Shown: one piece after another, positions 15,062 through 23,683 of the stretch
Numbering within the stretch: position 1 is the stretch's first letter
Layout of the letters: the number at the start of each line of letters is the position of its first letter
From: Candidatus Limnocylindrus primus
Lineage (GTDB): Bacteria; Chloroflexota; Limnocylindria; Limnocylindrales; Limnocylindraceae
DNA: 40,787 nt
NCBI GenBank assembly: GCA_003670475.1
Contig: QWRJ01000005.1
Coordinates: 5,216 to 46,002, forward strand
Direction: 5' to 3'
The notes under the pieces: generated by a model
The model's database searches: none
What the model was told of the DNA's origin: nothing
The model's input: only the letters and a program-made list of their open reading frames with translations
Position numbers and translations under genes: made by a program

Positions 15062-15853
15062 TCAGCGGGAAAGTCGCCCGCTGGCGCGATCCGCTGCGAT
15101 CAGCCGACGAAGGCCGCCCACGCCTGCATCGATCACGCGATTGACGTCACACGCAACCTCTTCCGCTTCTGTCATGGGGCGCTGCTCAGGATTGCCAAGG
15201 ATCAGCATGGTGCCACCAGCACGAGCGCCGAGCGTTGCCGCAACGATGAAGAGCGTTGCCGCCTCCATCTCTGAGCAGATCGCGCCTCCCGCCATCCATG
15301 CCTTCCAACGTCGCCTCAGGTCATCCGCAATCGGCATGCGCTCTGGCGCGTGCTGCCCGTAGAACGAATCCTTCGATTGCGCCACGCCAACATACGAAGG
15401 GAAGCCGCTCGCCTGCGCAGCCTCGCGCAGCGCGATCGTCACATCAAGATCTGCAACAGCAGGGAATTCAATCGGAAGATAGTGGCGGCTCGTCCCTTCG
15501 TCGCGGATCGCGCCACTGATGACGCCGAGTGAACCGGGCTTGATCTGTGGTTGCATAGAGCCAGAGGTGCCGACGCGAATGAAGGTATCAACGCCAATGT
15601 CGTGCAGCTCCTCAACGGCGATCGCCGTAGATGGGCAGCCGATCCCCGTTGATGTGCAGGCGACAGGTACGCCGTCGAGTTCACCAGCCCAGGTGGTGTA
15701 TTCGCGTCGCTGCATCACAAAACGCGGGTTGTCGAAGCGGCTCGCGATCGCCTCTACGCGACCAGGGTCGCCAGGGAGGAGCACGTAGCGACCGACATCG
15801 CCCTGCTTCAGGCCGATGTGATGCTTCCGACCGTCCTTCTCAGTTGCTGCCAT
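15062..15853 (-). CDS. udp: Uridine phosphorylase (PNP/UDP family 1)
   Basis: The 263-residue nucleoside phosphorylase contains the phosphate loop LLPGDPGRVE, the TSTGIGCPSTAIAVEEL segment, RVGTSGSMQ and SEMEAATLF, the ribose-binding Met-Glu motif. This set is typical of uridine phosphorylase, which splits uridine to uracil and ribose-1-phosphate. The start overlaps the ribokinase-like gene's stop (TGATG), so the two are co-translated and may form a nucleoside/ribose salvage unit. A broader nucleoside range cannot be excluded. Confidence 0.88.
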   Translation of the reverse strand: MAATEKDGRKHHIGLKQGDVGRYVLLPGDPGRVEAIASRFDNPRFVMQRREYTTWAGELDGVPVACTSTGIGCPSTAIAVEELHDIGVDTFIRVGTSGSMQPQIKPGSLGVISGAIRDEGTSRHYLPIEFPAVADLDVTIALREAAQASGFPSYVGVAQSKDSFYGQHAPERMPIADDLRRRWKAWMAGGAICSEMEAATLFIVAATLGARAGGTMLILGNPEQRPMTEAEEVACDVNRVIDAGVGGLRRLIAADRASGRLSR

Positions 15854-16788
15854 CAGGCACCCCCTTTCGCCAAGTATGGCGCGGCGAGTGCCGCCGCATC
15901 CTCTCGACTCAGGTAACTGCTCTGCGTCCCGAGGCGCTCCACGCTCTTTGACGCGCAGGCAACGGAGAGTTTTGCCGCCTCAACCGGGTTGAGCCCGCTC
16001 GCCAGACCGAAGGCGAAAGCGCCAAGGAAGGCATCTCCGGCTCCCGTGGTGTCTACAACTTTTGCCTCAGGCGCTGGGATGGTGATCAACTCTTCACCTG
16101 GGATGGCGATCACTGCTCCGGCGGAGCCGAGTGTGACGATGAGCTTCGCTCCAGACTTTGCCGCCGCCGCCTTAATCCGCGTGTTTGCGCCATCGCCACG
16201 TGGCTCACCACCGAAGATCGTGGCGAACTCCGTCTCATTCGGTGCAAGCCAATCAGTTGCGGCGAGAAGTTCAGGCTTAAGGACCGCGGCAGGGGCCGGG
16301 TTGAGGAGTGTGGTGATTCCAGCAGCGCGCGCGGCACGGAACGCGGCAAGTGTCACGTGCTGAGGGATCTCAAGCTCGCCAACCACAATGAGTGGCTTAA
16401 ACTCGCGGACGGCCGCCTCTGCGATCGCTGGGTCGGTGCTGTTGTTCGCACCAGGGATGATGATGATCCGATTCTTCCCCTTGGCGTCAACCCAGATTGG
16501 TGCGACGCCGCTGCTCTCTTCAACGGTGCGCATCCAGGTGGTATCAATCTTCTCCTTGACGAAGTTCTCCATGTGCGCGGCACCATACGCGTCGTTCCCA
16601 ACTGCGTTGACCATGGCGACCGGCGCGCCGAATCGCGCCGCCATCACCGCCTGGTTTGCACCCTTTCCACCGAAGCCCATCTGGAATCGATCGCCAACGA
16701 GCGTCTCGCCGACTTCAGGGAGGCGCTGCGCGTAGGCGATGAGATCCATCATCGTGCTCCCGACCACAAGAATGCGTGCTTCGCTCAT
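15853..16788 (-). CDS. rbsK: Ribokinase (PfkB family sugar/nucleoside kinase)
   Basis: The 311-residue kinase shows the PfkB signatures: GFGGKGANQAVMAARFG near the N-terminus and DTTGAGDAFLGAFAFG (anion hole with catalytic Asp at about 252) near the C-terminus, with NPAPA and APNETE between. Ribokinase phosphorylates ribose to ribose-5-phosphate; related kinases act on nucleosides. It is coupled to a nucleoside phosphorylase and divergent from a queuosine-salvage gene, so a nucleoside substrate, including queuosine, deserves testing. An AAAGG box precedes the start. Confidence 0.88.
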   Translation of the reverse strand: MSEARILVVGSTMMDLIAYAQRLPEVGETLVGDRFQMGFGGKGANQAVMAARFGAPVAMVNAVGNDAYGAAHMENFVKEKIDTTWMRTVEESSGVAPIWVDAKGKNRIIIIPGANNSTDPAIAEAAVREFKPLIVVGELEIPQHVTLAAFRAARAAGITTLLNPAPAAVLKPELLAATDWLAPNETEFATIFGGEPRGDGANTRIKAAAAKSGAKLIVTLGSAGAVIAIPGEELITIPAPEAKVVDTTGAGDAFLGAFAFGLASGLNPVEAAKLSVACASKSVERLGTQSSYLSREDAAALAAPYLAKGGA

Positions 16789-16906
16789 CTTTCGCCTTTC
16801 ACTCCTCTGCGGGATGCACGCCGCATCGGCGACGGGTCTGCGATGATGATGCCGCCTCCGCGCCCTCTCTGCACGGCGCGTCGCGGTACATGTTGGAGGA
16901 GAGTCA

Positions 16907-17908
16907 ATGCACGAGAGCCAGCTCTGGGAGAGCCCGGTCCTTCAGTCGGTCCTGCCTGTGGTCGAAGCGGGCCAGCACGTCCGAATCTCTGAGGAGGCGA
17001 TCCGGCGCGTGGCCGGCTGGATGGCATACGAGGAGTTCGCGCCGATCGGCGGCGGCTCGTCTGGCCCGTTCGATGTTGGCCCCGATCCCGACCGCATCAC
17101 GGACCTCACCATGCTCGTGAATACGCTGAACTTCGCCTTCACCGACTTCACCACCTCCGTGAAGTTTGAGACGGAGTACCGCGGCGTGACCTACGTAGAT
17201 AGTGAAGCGATGGTCGCCTGCATGCACCGTGCCGTTAGCGCTGGTGAGCCGCTCCTCACTGGCGAGTGGGCGGCACGCGCAACACACGACGATCTTGCAC
17301 GCATCTTCAAGGGAAACATCCAGATGCCAATGCTCGCAGAGCGTGCGCAGATCTTGAACCAGGTTGGCGCAGTACTCGTGGATCGCTACCAGGGCGCCTG
17401 GCACAACTGGGTCGCATCGTGCACGCCCGCGCTCTATGCGGATGGCGATGGCCTCTTAGAGCGACTCCCCGTTGAGTTTTCGCGATTCAGCGACGTCAGC
17501 CTCTGGCGCGGACACGAGGTGAAGATCGCGAAGTTGGCGCAGCTGGGACTCTGGTCGCTCCACCTCTCCCTCGCGCGCGTTAGGAAGAAGACGCTGCGCG
17601 ATCCGTGGCGCGCAACGGCCTTCGCCGACTACATCGTCCCTGTTGCGCTGCGCGTGATGGGGATCGCTACCTTTACCCCTGTACTAGCCGAGGCGATTGA
17701 TCACGGCGTAGAGATTCCGCGCGATTCAGAAGAAGAGATTGAGTTGCGGGCGCTCTCCATCTACGCCGTTGCGCGGCTGACCGATGAGATCAACGCGCTG
17801 CGGCCAGATGCGCTGCAACTGATCAGCCCGCAGGTGGACTACCGACTCTGGAAGAGCTACCACGCAACGCACCATCCGCATCACCTGACGCGCACGGTGA
17901 TGTACTAG
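16907..17908 (+). CDS. Queuosine salvage hydrolase family (DUF2419/Qng1-like)
   Basis: The 333-residue protein matches the queuosine 5'-monophosphate N-glycosylase (Qng1, formerly DUF2419) family along its length. The matching segments are LNFAFTD (family: DALNFCFW), LAERAQILNQVGAVLVDRY, ADYIVPVALRVMGI and IPRDSEEEIELRALSIYAV. Qng1 releases queuine from queuosine-5'-phosphate so that organisms lacking de novo synthesis can reuse it. The LNF motif differs from the canonical form (TDF in place of the Trp segment), so this is a divergent subgroup. GGAGGAGA precedes the start. The following VUT transporter supports a queuine/queuosine role. Confidence 0.82.
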   Translation: MHESQLWESPVLQSVLPVVEAGQHVRISEEAIRRVAGWMAYEEFAPIGGGSSGPFDVGPDPDRITDLTMLVNTLNFAFTDFTTSVKFETEYRGVTYVDSEAMVACMHRAVSAGEPLLTGEWAARATHDDLARIFKGNIQMPMLAERAQILNQVGAVLVDRYQGAWHNWVASCTPALYADGDGLLERLPVEFSRFSDVSLWRGHEVKIAKLAQLGLWSLHLSLARVRKKTLRDPWRATAFADYIVPVALRVMGIATFTPVLAEAIDHGVEIPRDSEEEIELRALSIYAVARLTDEINALRPDALQLISPQVDYRLWKSYHATHHPHHLTRTVMY

Positions 17909-17917
17909 GGTGAGACG

Positions 17918-18493
17918 ATGAAAGGGCACTATATCTTCTGGCTCAGCATGACCGCAGCGCTTTATACGGTTGCTGTAGCGGTGAGTAATCTCCTCATTCC
18001 GATCTTTATCAACCTTGGGCCACTCGGCATGCTCTCCGCTGGCACGCTCACCTTCGGCCTCACCTTCACGCTGCGCGATATCGCCCATCAGACCAGCGCC
18101 CGGGCTGGGCTTGGCCGCACGCCAATCTTCCTGATGATCGCCGTCGCCGCTGTGGTGAACGTGATCGTGGCGGCGATGATCGGAACGCCGAGCCGCTTCT
18201 TGATCGCCTCGTTCGGTGCCATCCTCCTCTCCGAAGGTGTGGATACGGAGATCTATCACCGACTTCGGCAGCGAACATGGCTGATGCGCGTCTTCTCCAG
18301 CAATGCGGTGAGTGTGCCGCTCGACTCCATCACCTTCACCGTGGTCGCCTTCGCCGGCGAGCCAGGCTACGACGCGGCGCTGATGCTCCAGATCATTGAG
18401 GCGGATCTCCTCTTCAAGTTCGGCATCGGTGCGCTGATCGCGCTCGGGAAGAGTTGGTGGGACCGAACCTTAAAACGAGAGGCGACCGAGTAG
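17918..18493 (+). CDS. VUT family (YhhQ-like) queuosine precursor transporter
   Basis: The 191-residue protein has five to six predicted helices and fits the VUT/DUF165 (YhhQ/QPTR) family: the LTFGLTFTLRDIA segment, a conserved polar stretch LLSEGVDTEIYHRL, and SSNAVSVPLDSITFTVVAF. In E. coli YhhQ imports preQ0/preQ1, and other members import queuine or queuosine. It follows the DUF2419 gene by nine bases with AGGGTGAG upstream of the start, so uptake and hydrolysis are probably co-expressed. Its 3' end overlaps convergent nagA by 24 bases. Confidence 0.8.
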   Translation: MKGHYIFWLSMTAALYTVAVAVSNLLIPIFINLGPLGMLSAGTLTFGLTFTLRDIAHQTSARAGLGRTPIFLMIAVAAVVNVIVAAMIGTPSRFLIASFGAILLSEGVDTEIYHRLRQRTWLMRVFSSNAVSVPLDSITFTVVAFAGEPGYDAALMLQIIEADLLFKFGIGALIALGKSWWDRTLKREATE

Positions 18494-19708
18494 CGCTCCT
18501 GTCGTTGGGTCCACTGCGCTGAGTCGCGCGGCGGCACCAACCGCAATACGTCCGAGTTCTGGTGTGCGCAGCAGATCTGCTGGCGTCTTCGTCCCCGCGG
18601 TTACAGCGGCCGCCAGCGGGATCCCAGCACCAATCAGATTCGCCACACCAACATCAATGAGTGAGACGGCTCCAGCGAGTGTCCCGTCACGCAGCGTTAC
18701 CTCTGCGCCACGCACACGTGCTGGCATGCTGCCAAGCATGAAGTCGCCGTCGCCCATCCCCGCAGCGGGGCAGGCATCGGAGACAACGATGAGCCGGTTT
18801 CCAAGGATCTCGGCGAAGAGTTTGACAACGCGTAGATTGACGTGCACACCGTCACAGATCATCTCGGCGCGCGCGCTTCGGTGCGCTAACACTGCGCCAA
18901 CGAGGCCAGGCGTTCGGTGATGGAACGGGTCCATCCCGTTACAGAGGTGTGTTGTGCTCGTTGCCCCCGCCGCCCACGCTGCGTCAGCCTGCTCATACGT
19001 TGCACTGCTGTGGCCAACAGATACAACGATCTTTCGCTTGGCAAGGTAGCGAATCAGCTCCTCTGCCCCCTTCAACTCAGGGGCAACGGTGACAAGACGC
19101 AGCGCCGACCAATCCTCTGGGCGATCCTCTAGCGCGCGAAGGAGCTCAACGCCGCTAATAAGCACCGTCCCATCATGCGCCCCTTTGCGCGAATGGTTGA
19201 TCGCTGGACCTTCGGAATTAGCGCCGAGAATGATCGCCTCGTCTCGCGCGCGGCCGCGCTGCAACTCTGCACTCTGCTCATCGCGTGCAACACGTACGGC
19301 GCGCGTCCAAATGCGCAGGCTGTCAACTGGGAGGCTCACCGATGCCGGGAGGATCGCCGCGTAGCCGTGCTTGCCCGCCTCAACGGCGAGTGCACGGAGT
19401 GAGGCGACAATGTCACGCTCCGGATTACGCACGCCACGCGACGACATCAGCAGCTCATGTGCGCCGCCAGGGCCAAGGACATCGTGCCCGCCCGCGCCGT
19501 GGAGGTGAATATCAACGTAGCCTGGGACGATCAGCCCAGTGACACGCCGAGCGCGTGCTGCGAGTGCTGTGCCGTTCCGTGCCCGTGCAACGGAGACAAT
19601 CTTGCCAACACCTGCGGGATCGATGCCGATAATCGCATCGTCAATAATCTTTCCGTTGATCAGCGCCGCGCCGCGAATGCCGCGCGCTGTAACCGAAGCG
19701 CTCGCCAT
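18470..19708 (-). CDS. nagA: N-acetylglucosamine-6-phosphate deacetylase
   Basis: The 412-residue amidohydrolase has the N-terminal metal motif VDIHLHGAGG, the metal-binding glutamate in NSEGPAINHSRKGAH, the histidines in SVGHSSAT and TTHLCNGMDPFHHR, and the catalytic aspartate in VVSDACPA. These fit NagA, which deacetylates GlcNAc-6-phosphate in amino-sugar and cell-wall recycling. The motif context NSEGPAIN departs from the usual HLEGPF, so a related N-acetyl sugar phosphate is possible. The start overlaps the stop of the SIS gene (TGATG), so the two function together. Confidence 0.87.
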   Translation of the reverse strand: MASASVTARGIRGAALINGKIIDDAIIGIDPAGVGKIVSVARARNGTALAARARRVTGLIVPGYVDIHLHGAGGHDVLGPGGAHELLMSSRGVRNPERDIVASLRALAVEAGKHGYAAILPASVSLPVDSLRIWTRAVRVARDEQSAELQRGRARDEAIILGANSEGPAINHSRKGAHDGTVLISGVELLRALEDRPEDWSALRLVTVAPELKGAEELIRYLAKRKIVVSVGHSSATYEQADAAWAAGATSTTHLCNGMDPFHHRTPGLVGAVLAHRSARAEMICDGVHVNLRVVKLFAEILGNRLIVVSDACPAAGMGDGDFMLGSMPARVRGAEVTLRDGTLAGAVSLIDVGVANLIGAGIPLAAAVTAGTKTPADLLRTPELGRIAVGAAARLSAVDPTTGALLGRLSF

Positions 19709-20460
19709 CAGTCCTCTCCTCGTAGTCCAGCGATGCGGTCGGCGTAGCGCGCAAAGTAGCGCGCGTTCCAGTCGTCGCCACCCGGTGCGTTAGACGACTT
19801 CCAGATCGGCGTCTCCACGCCCGCTTCGTCGAGTCGTGCGAGGAGTCGTTCAAGGAAGAGGTACCAAGCGGCGGTGAAGAGCATCGTGCTCGCCGCAAGT
19901 GCGCTGCTCCCATCCGGGCGCGGCAGCAGTGCGTCGCCGCGCGGCACGCCCGTATCAATGACGATGCTCGCAACTTCGGCGAGCGTCTTCCCTGACGGGT
20001 GACGGCTTGTCAGTCCGCTGGAGTGCGGCAGGCTGACAAACGCGCCAACAACGGCGCCCGCCTCTGCGCCAGCAGTTGCCGTCTCCACTGGTGCGCCATT
20101 AATTCCAGACTGGCTCACCACAATGAGGAGTTCGCCTGGCTTGATCCCCGCCTCGTTCACTGCAGCGCGGCCGCGCGCAGGGTCGCGCTCAAGTTGCGTT
20201 GCCTGTGGTGCTCCAGTTGGCGGAAGGGTGGCGGGATCCCAGAGCGGGTTCATGGCGGCGAGTCCGCCAGCACGATGAAACGCCTCAAGCGGAATGATCG
20301 CCGAGTGACCGGTCCCGCCAACGTGAATGATGCCGCCCGAACTAATTGCGTCGCAGCCAGCGGTCGCGAGCGACTCAATCGCCGCCCCCTGGGTTGCCTC
20401 CAACTGATCGAGCAGGGTGCGGACCCCCGCTAGCCAGACGCTCGTGCCAGGTTCACTCAT
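19708..20460 (-). CDS. SIS-domain sugar-phosphate protein (UPF0309-like)
   Basis: The 250-residue protein has one SIS domain with IIHVGGTGHSAIIPLEAFHRAGG (family: G.G.S) near residue 45 and IVVSQSGINGAPVE near 115. The C-terminal end, SSNAPGGDDWNARYFARY followed by ADRIAGLRG, is typical of the UPF0309 group of phosphosugar-binding proteins. Coupling to nagA suggests isomerase/deaminase or etherase-like action on an amino-sugar phosphate; the exact reaction is unknown. TAGGCT six bases before the start suggests leaderless transcription. Confidence 0.82.
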   Translation of the reverse strand: MSEPGTSVWLAGVRTLLDQLEATQGAAIESLATAGCDAISSGGIIHVGGTGHSAIIPLEAFHRAGGLAAMNPLWDPATLPPTGAPQATQLERDPARGRAAVNEAGIKPGELLIVVSQSGINGAPVETATAGAEAGAVVGAFVSLPHSSGLTSRHPSGKTLAEVASIVIDTGVPRGDALLPRPDGSSALAASTMLFTAAWYLFLERLLARLDEAGVETPIWKSSNAPGGDDWNARYFARYADRIAGLRGED

Positions 20461-20466
20461 GGGTGC

Positions 20467-20472
20467 AGCCTA
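20467..20472 (-). promoter_or_regulatory. -10 box of a leaderless promoter for the SIS-nagA pair
   Basis: TAGGCT on the minus strand ends six bases before ATG 20460, within the 57-base gap after gcvP. There is no ribosome binding site. Confidence 0.5.
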
Positions 20473-20517
20473 GCGCGCAGGCCCCCCACGTGGCCGTCCT
20501 GTTCGCCTCGCTGGGAT

Positions 20518-23412
20518 TTAGCTCGTTGCGCCGAGGAGCGCCGTCTCGCCAGAAGCCGCCGCGTAGGCATCCACAGGGAGGCAGGCACAAACCACATTGC
20601 GATCGCCATGGACGTTGTCAATGCGGCGCACTGGCGGCCAGTACTTCCGCGCCTTCACCCATGGGAGCGGGAAGGCACCCTGCTCGCGGGAATACGGACG
20701 CGCCCAGTCGCTTCGCAACAGGTCGCTCGCCGTGTGCGGCGCGTTGCGTAACGCGCTCTGCTCTACTGGCGTCTTCCCCGCGGAGATGTCGCGGATCTCA
20801 GCGCGAATCTCACGGAGCGCATCAACATAGCGATCGAGCTCTGCTTTTGATTCTGATTCGGTTGGCTCAAGCATCAGCGTCCCAGGGACCGGCCAACTCA
20901 TGGTTGGCGCGTGGAATCCAAAATCCATCAGTCGCTTCGCAATATCTTCTACCGTGACGCCGCTCTCTTCAGTGATCCCGCGCACATCCAAGATGCACTC
21001 GTGCGCCACCGTTCCGGTGCGACCGGTGTAGAGAATTGGGAAGTCGCTGCGAAGTCTTGCCGCCATATAGTTCGCATTGAGGATGGCGATCTCCGTCGCC
21101 GAACGAATCCCCTCTGCGCCGAGTGCCGCAATGTACGCCCAGCTGATCGGCAGGATGCTCGCGCTTCCGTATGGTGCCGACGAGACGCGTCCCTCTTCGC
21201 CAAGTGCGAGACCTGGAAGGAACGGCGCGAGGTGCTGCACCACGCCGATTGGCCCCATCCCTGGTCCGCCACCACCATGGGGAATTGCGAACGTCTTGTG
21301 CAAATTGAGATGACAGACATCGGCGCCGAATGCGCCTGGCTGCGAGAGGCCGACCTGCGCATTCATGTTTGCGCCGTCCATATAGACCTGTCCGCCGGCC
21401 GCGTGCACCGCGTCGCAGATCTCGCGAATCGACTCTTCAAAGACGCCGTGCGTGCTCGGGTAGGTCACCATCAGCGCGCCGAGTGATGCGGCGTGTTCCG
21501 CAATCTTCGCCTTGAGGTCGCTCATGTCCACGTTGCCGTGATCGTCGCAACCAACAACCACCACGCGGAAGCCCGCCATTACGGCGCTCGCCGGATTCGT
21601 CCCGTGCGCGCTGCTCGGAATCAGGCAGACGGTTCGCTGTGTCTCGCCGCGCGAGCGGTGCCAGCGACGGATCGCGAGGAGTCCCGCGTACTCACCCTGC
21701 GATCCCGCGTTCGGCTGCAAGCTGACCGCCGCAAAGCCGGTGATCTCCGCAAGCCACGTCTCAAGATCGCGTGTGAGCTGCGCGTAGCCAGCGAGCCGCG
21801 CTGGATCGGAGAACGGATGCACGTTGACAAAGCCTCGATGACCGATCGCCTCCATCTCTGTGGTGGCGTTCAGCTTCATCGTGCAACTGCCGAGCGGGAT
21901 CATGGAGCGCGTCAGGCTCACATCCTTCTCCGCGAGTCGAAAGATGTAGCGAAGCATCTCACTCTCAGAGCGGTGTAGCGTGAAGACCGGGTGCGTCAGG
22001 ATCTCGTCGCTGCGTCGCAACGTAGCAGGGAGTGAATCGACCGCAGCGCCAGTCGACGACCCTGACGCGCCGAGCGCCTTCAGGAGCGCCGCAACATCCG
22101 CGTCCGAAGTCAACTCATCGCACGCAACGCCAACTCCCGTGCCGTCAATCCTGCGCAGCTCGTAGCCGGCGCTCGCAGCAGCAGCCAGGATCTGATCGGT
22201 GCGCGCGGCGCTGCCCGTCTCAACTGCGATCGCATCAAAGAAATGCTCGTGTCGCAGTGTCAGTCCAGACACGCTCCGCACACCCGTGGCGAGCGTTGCG
22301 GCGTGCGCGTGCACGCGTTCGGCGATTGCACGCAGCCCGTCTGGTCCGTGCCAGGCGGCGTACATGCTGGCGATCACGGCGAGGAGCACCTGCGCGGTGC
22401 AGATGTTTGAGGTCGCCTTCTCGCGACGAATGTGCTGTTCGCGCGTTTGCAGTGTGAGCCGATAGGCAGGGCTACCGTCTGCATCCACAGAGACGCCAAC
22501 AAGTCGACCGGGAAGGGAGCGCTTGAAGGCGTGACGTGTGGCCATGAAGGCGGCGTGCGGGCCGCCGTTCCCCATCGGCACGCCGAATCGCTGACTGCTC
22601 CCGATCACCACATCGGCACCTTGTGCGCCTGCGCTCTCCATGAGCACGGCGGCGAGAGGATCAGTGGCAACGATCACGAGCAGCTTCAAGGCATGCGCCG
22701 CCTCAACATCTGCGCGGATCGAACGCGCTGCACCGCTACTCCCTGGGTTTGAGATGAGCAGCACAAACGGTCGCTCGCCATCGCGCGGCGATGCGGCGCG
22801 CTGCAGCAACTCGGCAACCGGCGCAATCACGAGGATGATGTCAAGCGGCTCAGCGCGCGTCCTTAGCACGTCAATTGTTTGCGGGTGCGTATCTGCATCA
22901 ATGAGCACCAGGTTGCCGTCAGCAACGCTACTCACCGCATGCGCGAGCGTCACCGCCTCCGCGGCCGCAGTTCCTTCATCGAGTAGTGATGCATTCGCGA
23001 TCTCCATCCCAGTGAGGTCACAGATGGCGGTCTGGAAGTTGATCAGCGCCTCAAGTCGGCCCTGCGCAATCTCTGGTTGGTACGGCGTGTAGGCGGTGTA
23101 CCAGGCGGGATTCTCCAAGATGTTGCGCTTAATGACTGGTGGCGTAATCGTGTTGTGATAGCCCGCGCCGATGAAGCTCTTCAGTGGCGTGTTGCGCTGC
23201 GCCATCTCGCGCAGTGCGGTGGCAACCTCCGCCTCGGTTCGCGCGGCGGGAACGTTGAGTGGTGCGGCACGAAGGATGCTCTCCGGCACGGTGTCGTGGA
23301 TCAGCGCGCTGAGTGAGTCGCGTCCAATGACGCGCAGCATCTCGGCAGCCTCAGACGCGTCGGGGCCAATGTGGCGATCAGCAAAGTTGTGTGTTCGCTG
23401 TGATCCGGACAT
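20518..23412 (-). CDS. gcvP: Glycine dehydrogenase (decarboxylating), P-protein
   Basis: The 964-residue single-chain P-protein of the glycine cleavage system decarboxylates glycine and transfers the aminomethyl group to lipoylated GcvH. It begins with FADRHIGPDASEAAEML. The PLP lysine is in LNLHKTFAIPHGGGGPGMG (Lys706), and other conserved parts are IPLGSCTMKLNATTEM and PNAGSQGEYAGL. Thermus and many bacteria split this protein into two chains; here it is fused. ATG 23412 was chosen because upstream in-frame codons lie inside the riboswitch. gcvT and gcvH are not in this window. Control is by the tandem glycine riboswitch upstream. Confidence 0.96.
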   Translation of the reverse strand: MSGSQRTHNFADRHIGPDASEAAEMLRVIGRDSLSALIHDTVPESILRAAPLNVPAARTEAEVATALREMAQRNTPLKSFIGAGYHNTITPPVIKRNILENPAWYTAYTPYQPEIAQGRLEALINFQTAICDLTGMEIANASLLDEGTAAAEAVTLAHAVSSVADGNLVLIDADTHPQTIDVLRTRAEPLDIILVIAPVAELLQRAASPRDGERPFVLLISNPGSSGAARSIRADVEAAHALKLLVIVATDPLAAVLMESAGAQGADVVIGSSQRFGVPMGNGGPHAAFMATRHAFKRSLPGRLVGVSVDADGSPAYRLTLQTREQHIRREKATSNICTAQVLLAVIASMYAAWHGPDGLRAIAERVHAHAATLATGVRSVSGLTLRHEHFFDAIAVETGSAARTDQILAAAASAGYELRRIDGTGVGVACDELTSDADVAALLKALGASGSSTGAAVDSLPATLRRSDEILTHPVFTLHRSESEMLRYIFRLAEKDVSLTRSMIPLGSCTMKLNATTEMEAIGHRGFVNVHPFSDPARLAGYAQLTRDLETWLAEITGFAAVSLQPNAGSQGEYAGLLAIRRWHRSRGETQRTVCLIPSSAHGTNPASAVMAGFRVVVVGCDDHGNVDMSDLKAKIAEHAASLGALMVTYPSTHGVFEESIREICDAVHAAGGQVYMDGANMNAQVGLSQPGAFGADVCHLNLHKTFAIPHGGGGPGMGPIGVVQHLAPFLPGLALGEEGRVSSAPYGSASILPISWAYIAALGAEGIRSATEIAILNANYMAARLRSDFPILYTGRTGTVAHECILDVRGITEESGVTVEDIAKRLMDFGFHAPTMSWPVPGTLMLEPTESESKAELDRYVDALREIRAEIRDISAGKTPVEQSALRNAPHTASDLLRSDWARPYSREQGAFPLPWVKARKYWPPVRRIDNVHGDRNVVCACLPVDAYAAASGETALLGATS

Positions 23413-23415
23413 GGC

Positions 23416-23432
23416 GGCACCCCCTCGGTGCC
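23416..23432 (-). promoter_or_regulatory. Expression-platform hairpin next to the gcvP start
   Basis: GGCACC and GGTGCC form a perfect 6-bp stem with a 5-base loop, between aptamer 2 and ATG 23412. The purine-rich GAGGGGG that could bind the ribosome lies in the loop and 3' arm, so the hairpin would mask it. Translational control by SD sequestration is inferred. Confidence 0.5.
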
Positions 23433-23433
23433 C

Positions 23434-23534
23434 CGCTGTCCTTCTGCCTGAGAGCATCCCTGCGACGCAACAAGCGTTCGCAAGTTCCTCCGTCGGCGCG
23501 CTGCGCGGATCACTCCACTCAACGCTCTCCAGCG
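23434..23534 (-). promoter_or_regulatory. Glycine riboswitch, aptamer 2
   Basis: The minus strand carries the conserved core GGAGAG...GCCGACGGAGGAA...GCTCTCAGGCAGAAGGAC, closed by CGCTG/CAGCG as P1. This second aptamer lies nearest to gcvP and probably communicates with the expression hairpin. Confidence 0.9.
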
Positions 23535-23545
23535 TCCCCATCCCC

Positions 23546-23641
23546 GCGCGGTCCATCTGCCTGAGAGGTTCCGGACCGTTGCTCCGTCGGCGCCGCAGCT
23601 GCGATCAGTGTGACCCGATCACCCCACGAACTCTTCCGCGC
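23546..23641 (-). promoter_or_regulatory. Glycine riboswitch, aptamer 1
   Basis: The minus strand carries GGAAGAG...GCCGACGGAGCAAC...CCTCTCAGGCAGATGGAC, closed by GCGCGG/CCGCGC as P1. An 11-base linker joins it to aptamer 2, the usual arrangement for a tandem glycine riboswitch. Confidence 0.9.
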
Positions 23642-23683
23642 GATTCACTTGAGGGTTCTACGTGCATCTTACTACTGAACGGC

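Noticed and set aside
20518-23556. Longer start for gcvP at 23556
   Set aside because: The added 48 residues would be translated from the riboswitch aptamer; ATG 23412 matches the family N-terminus.
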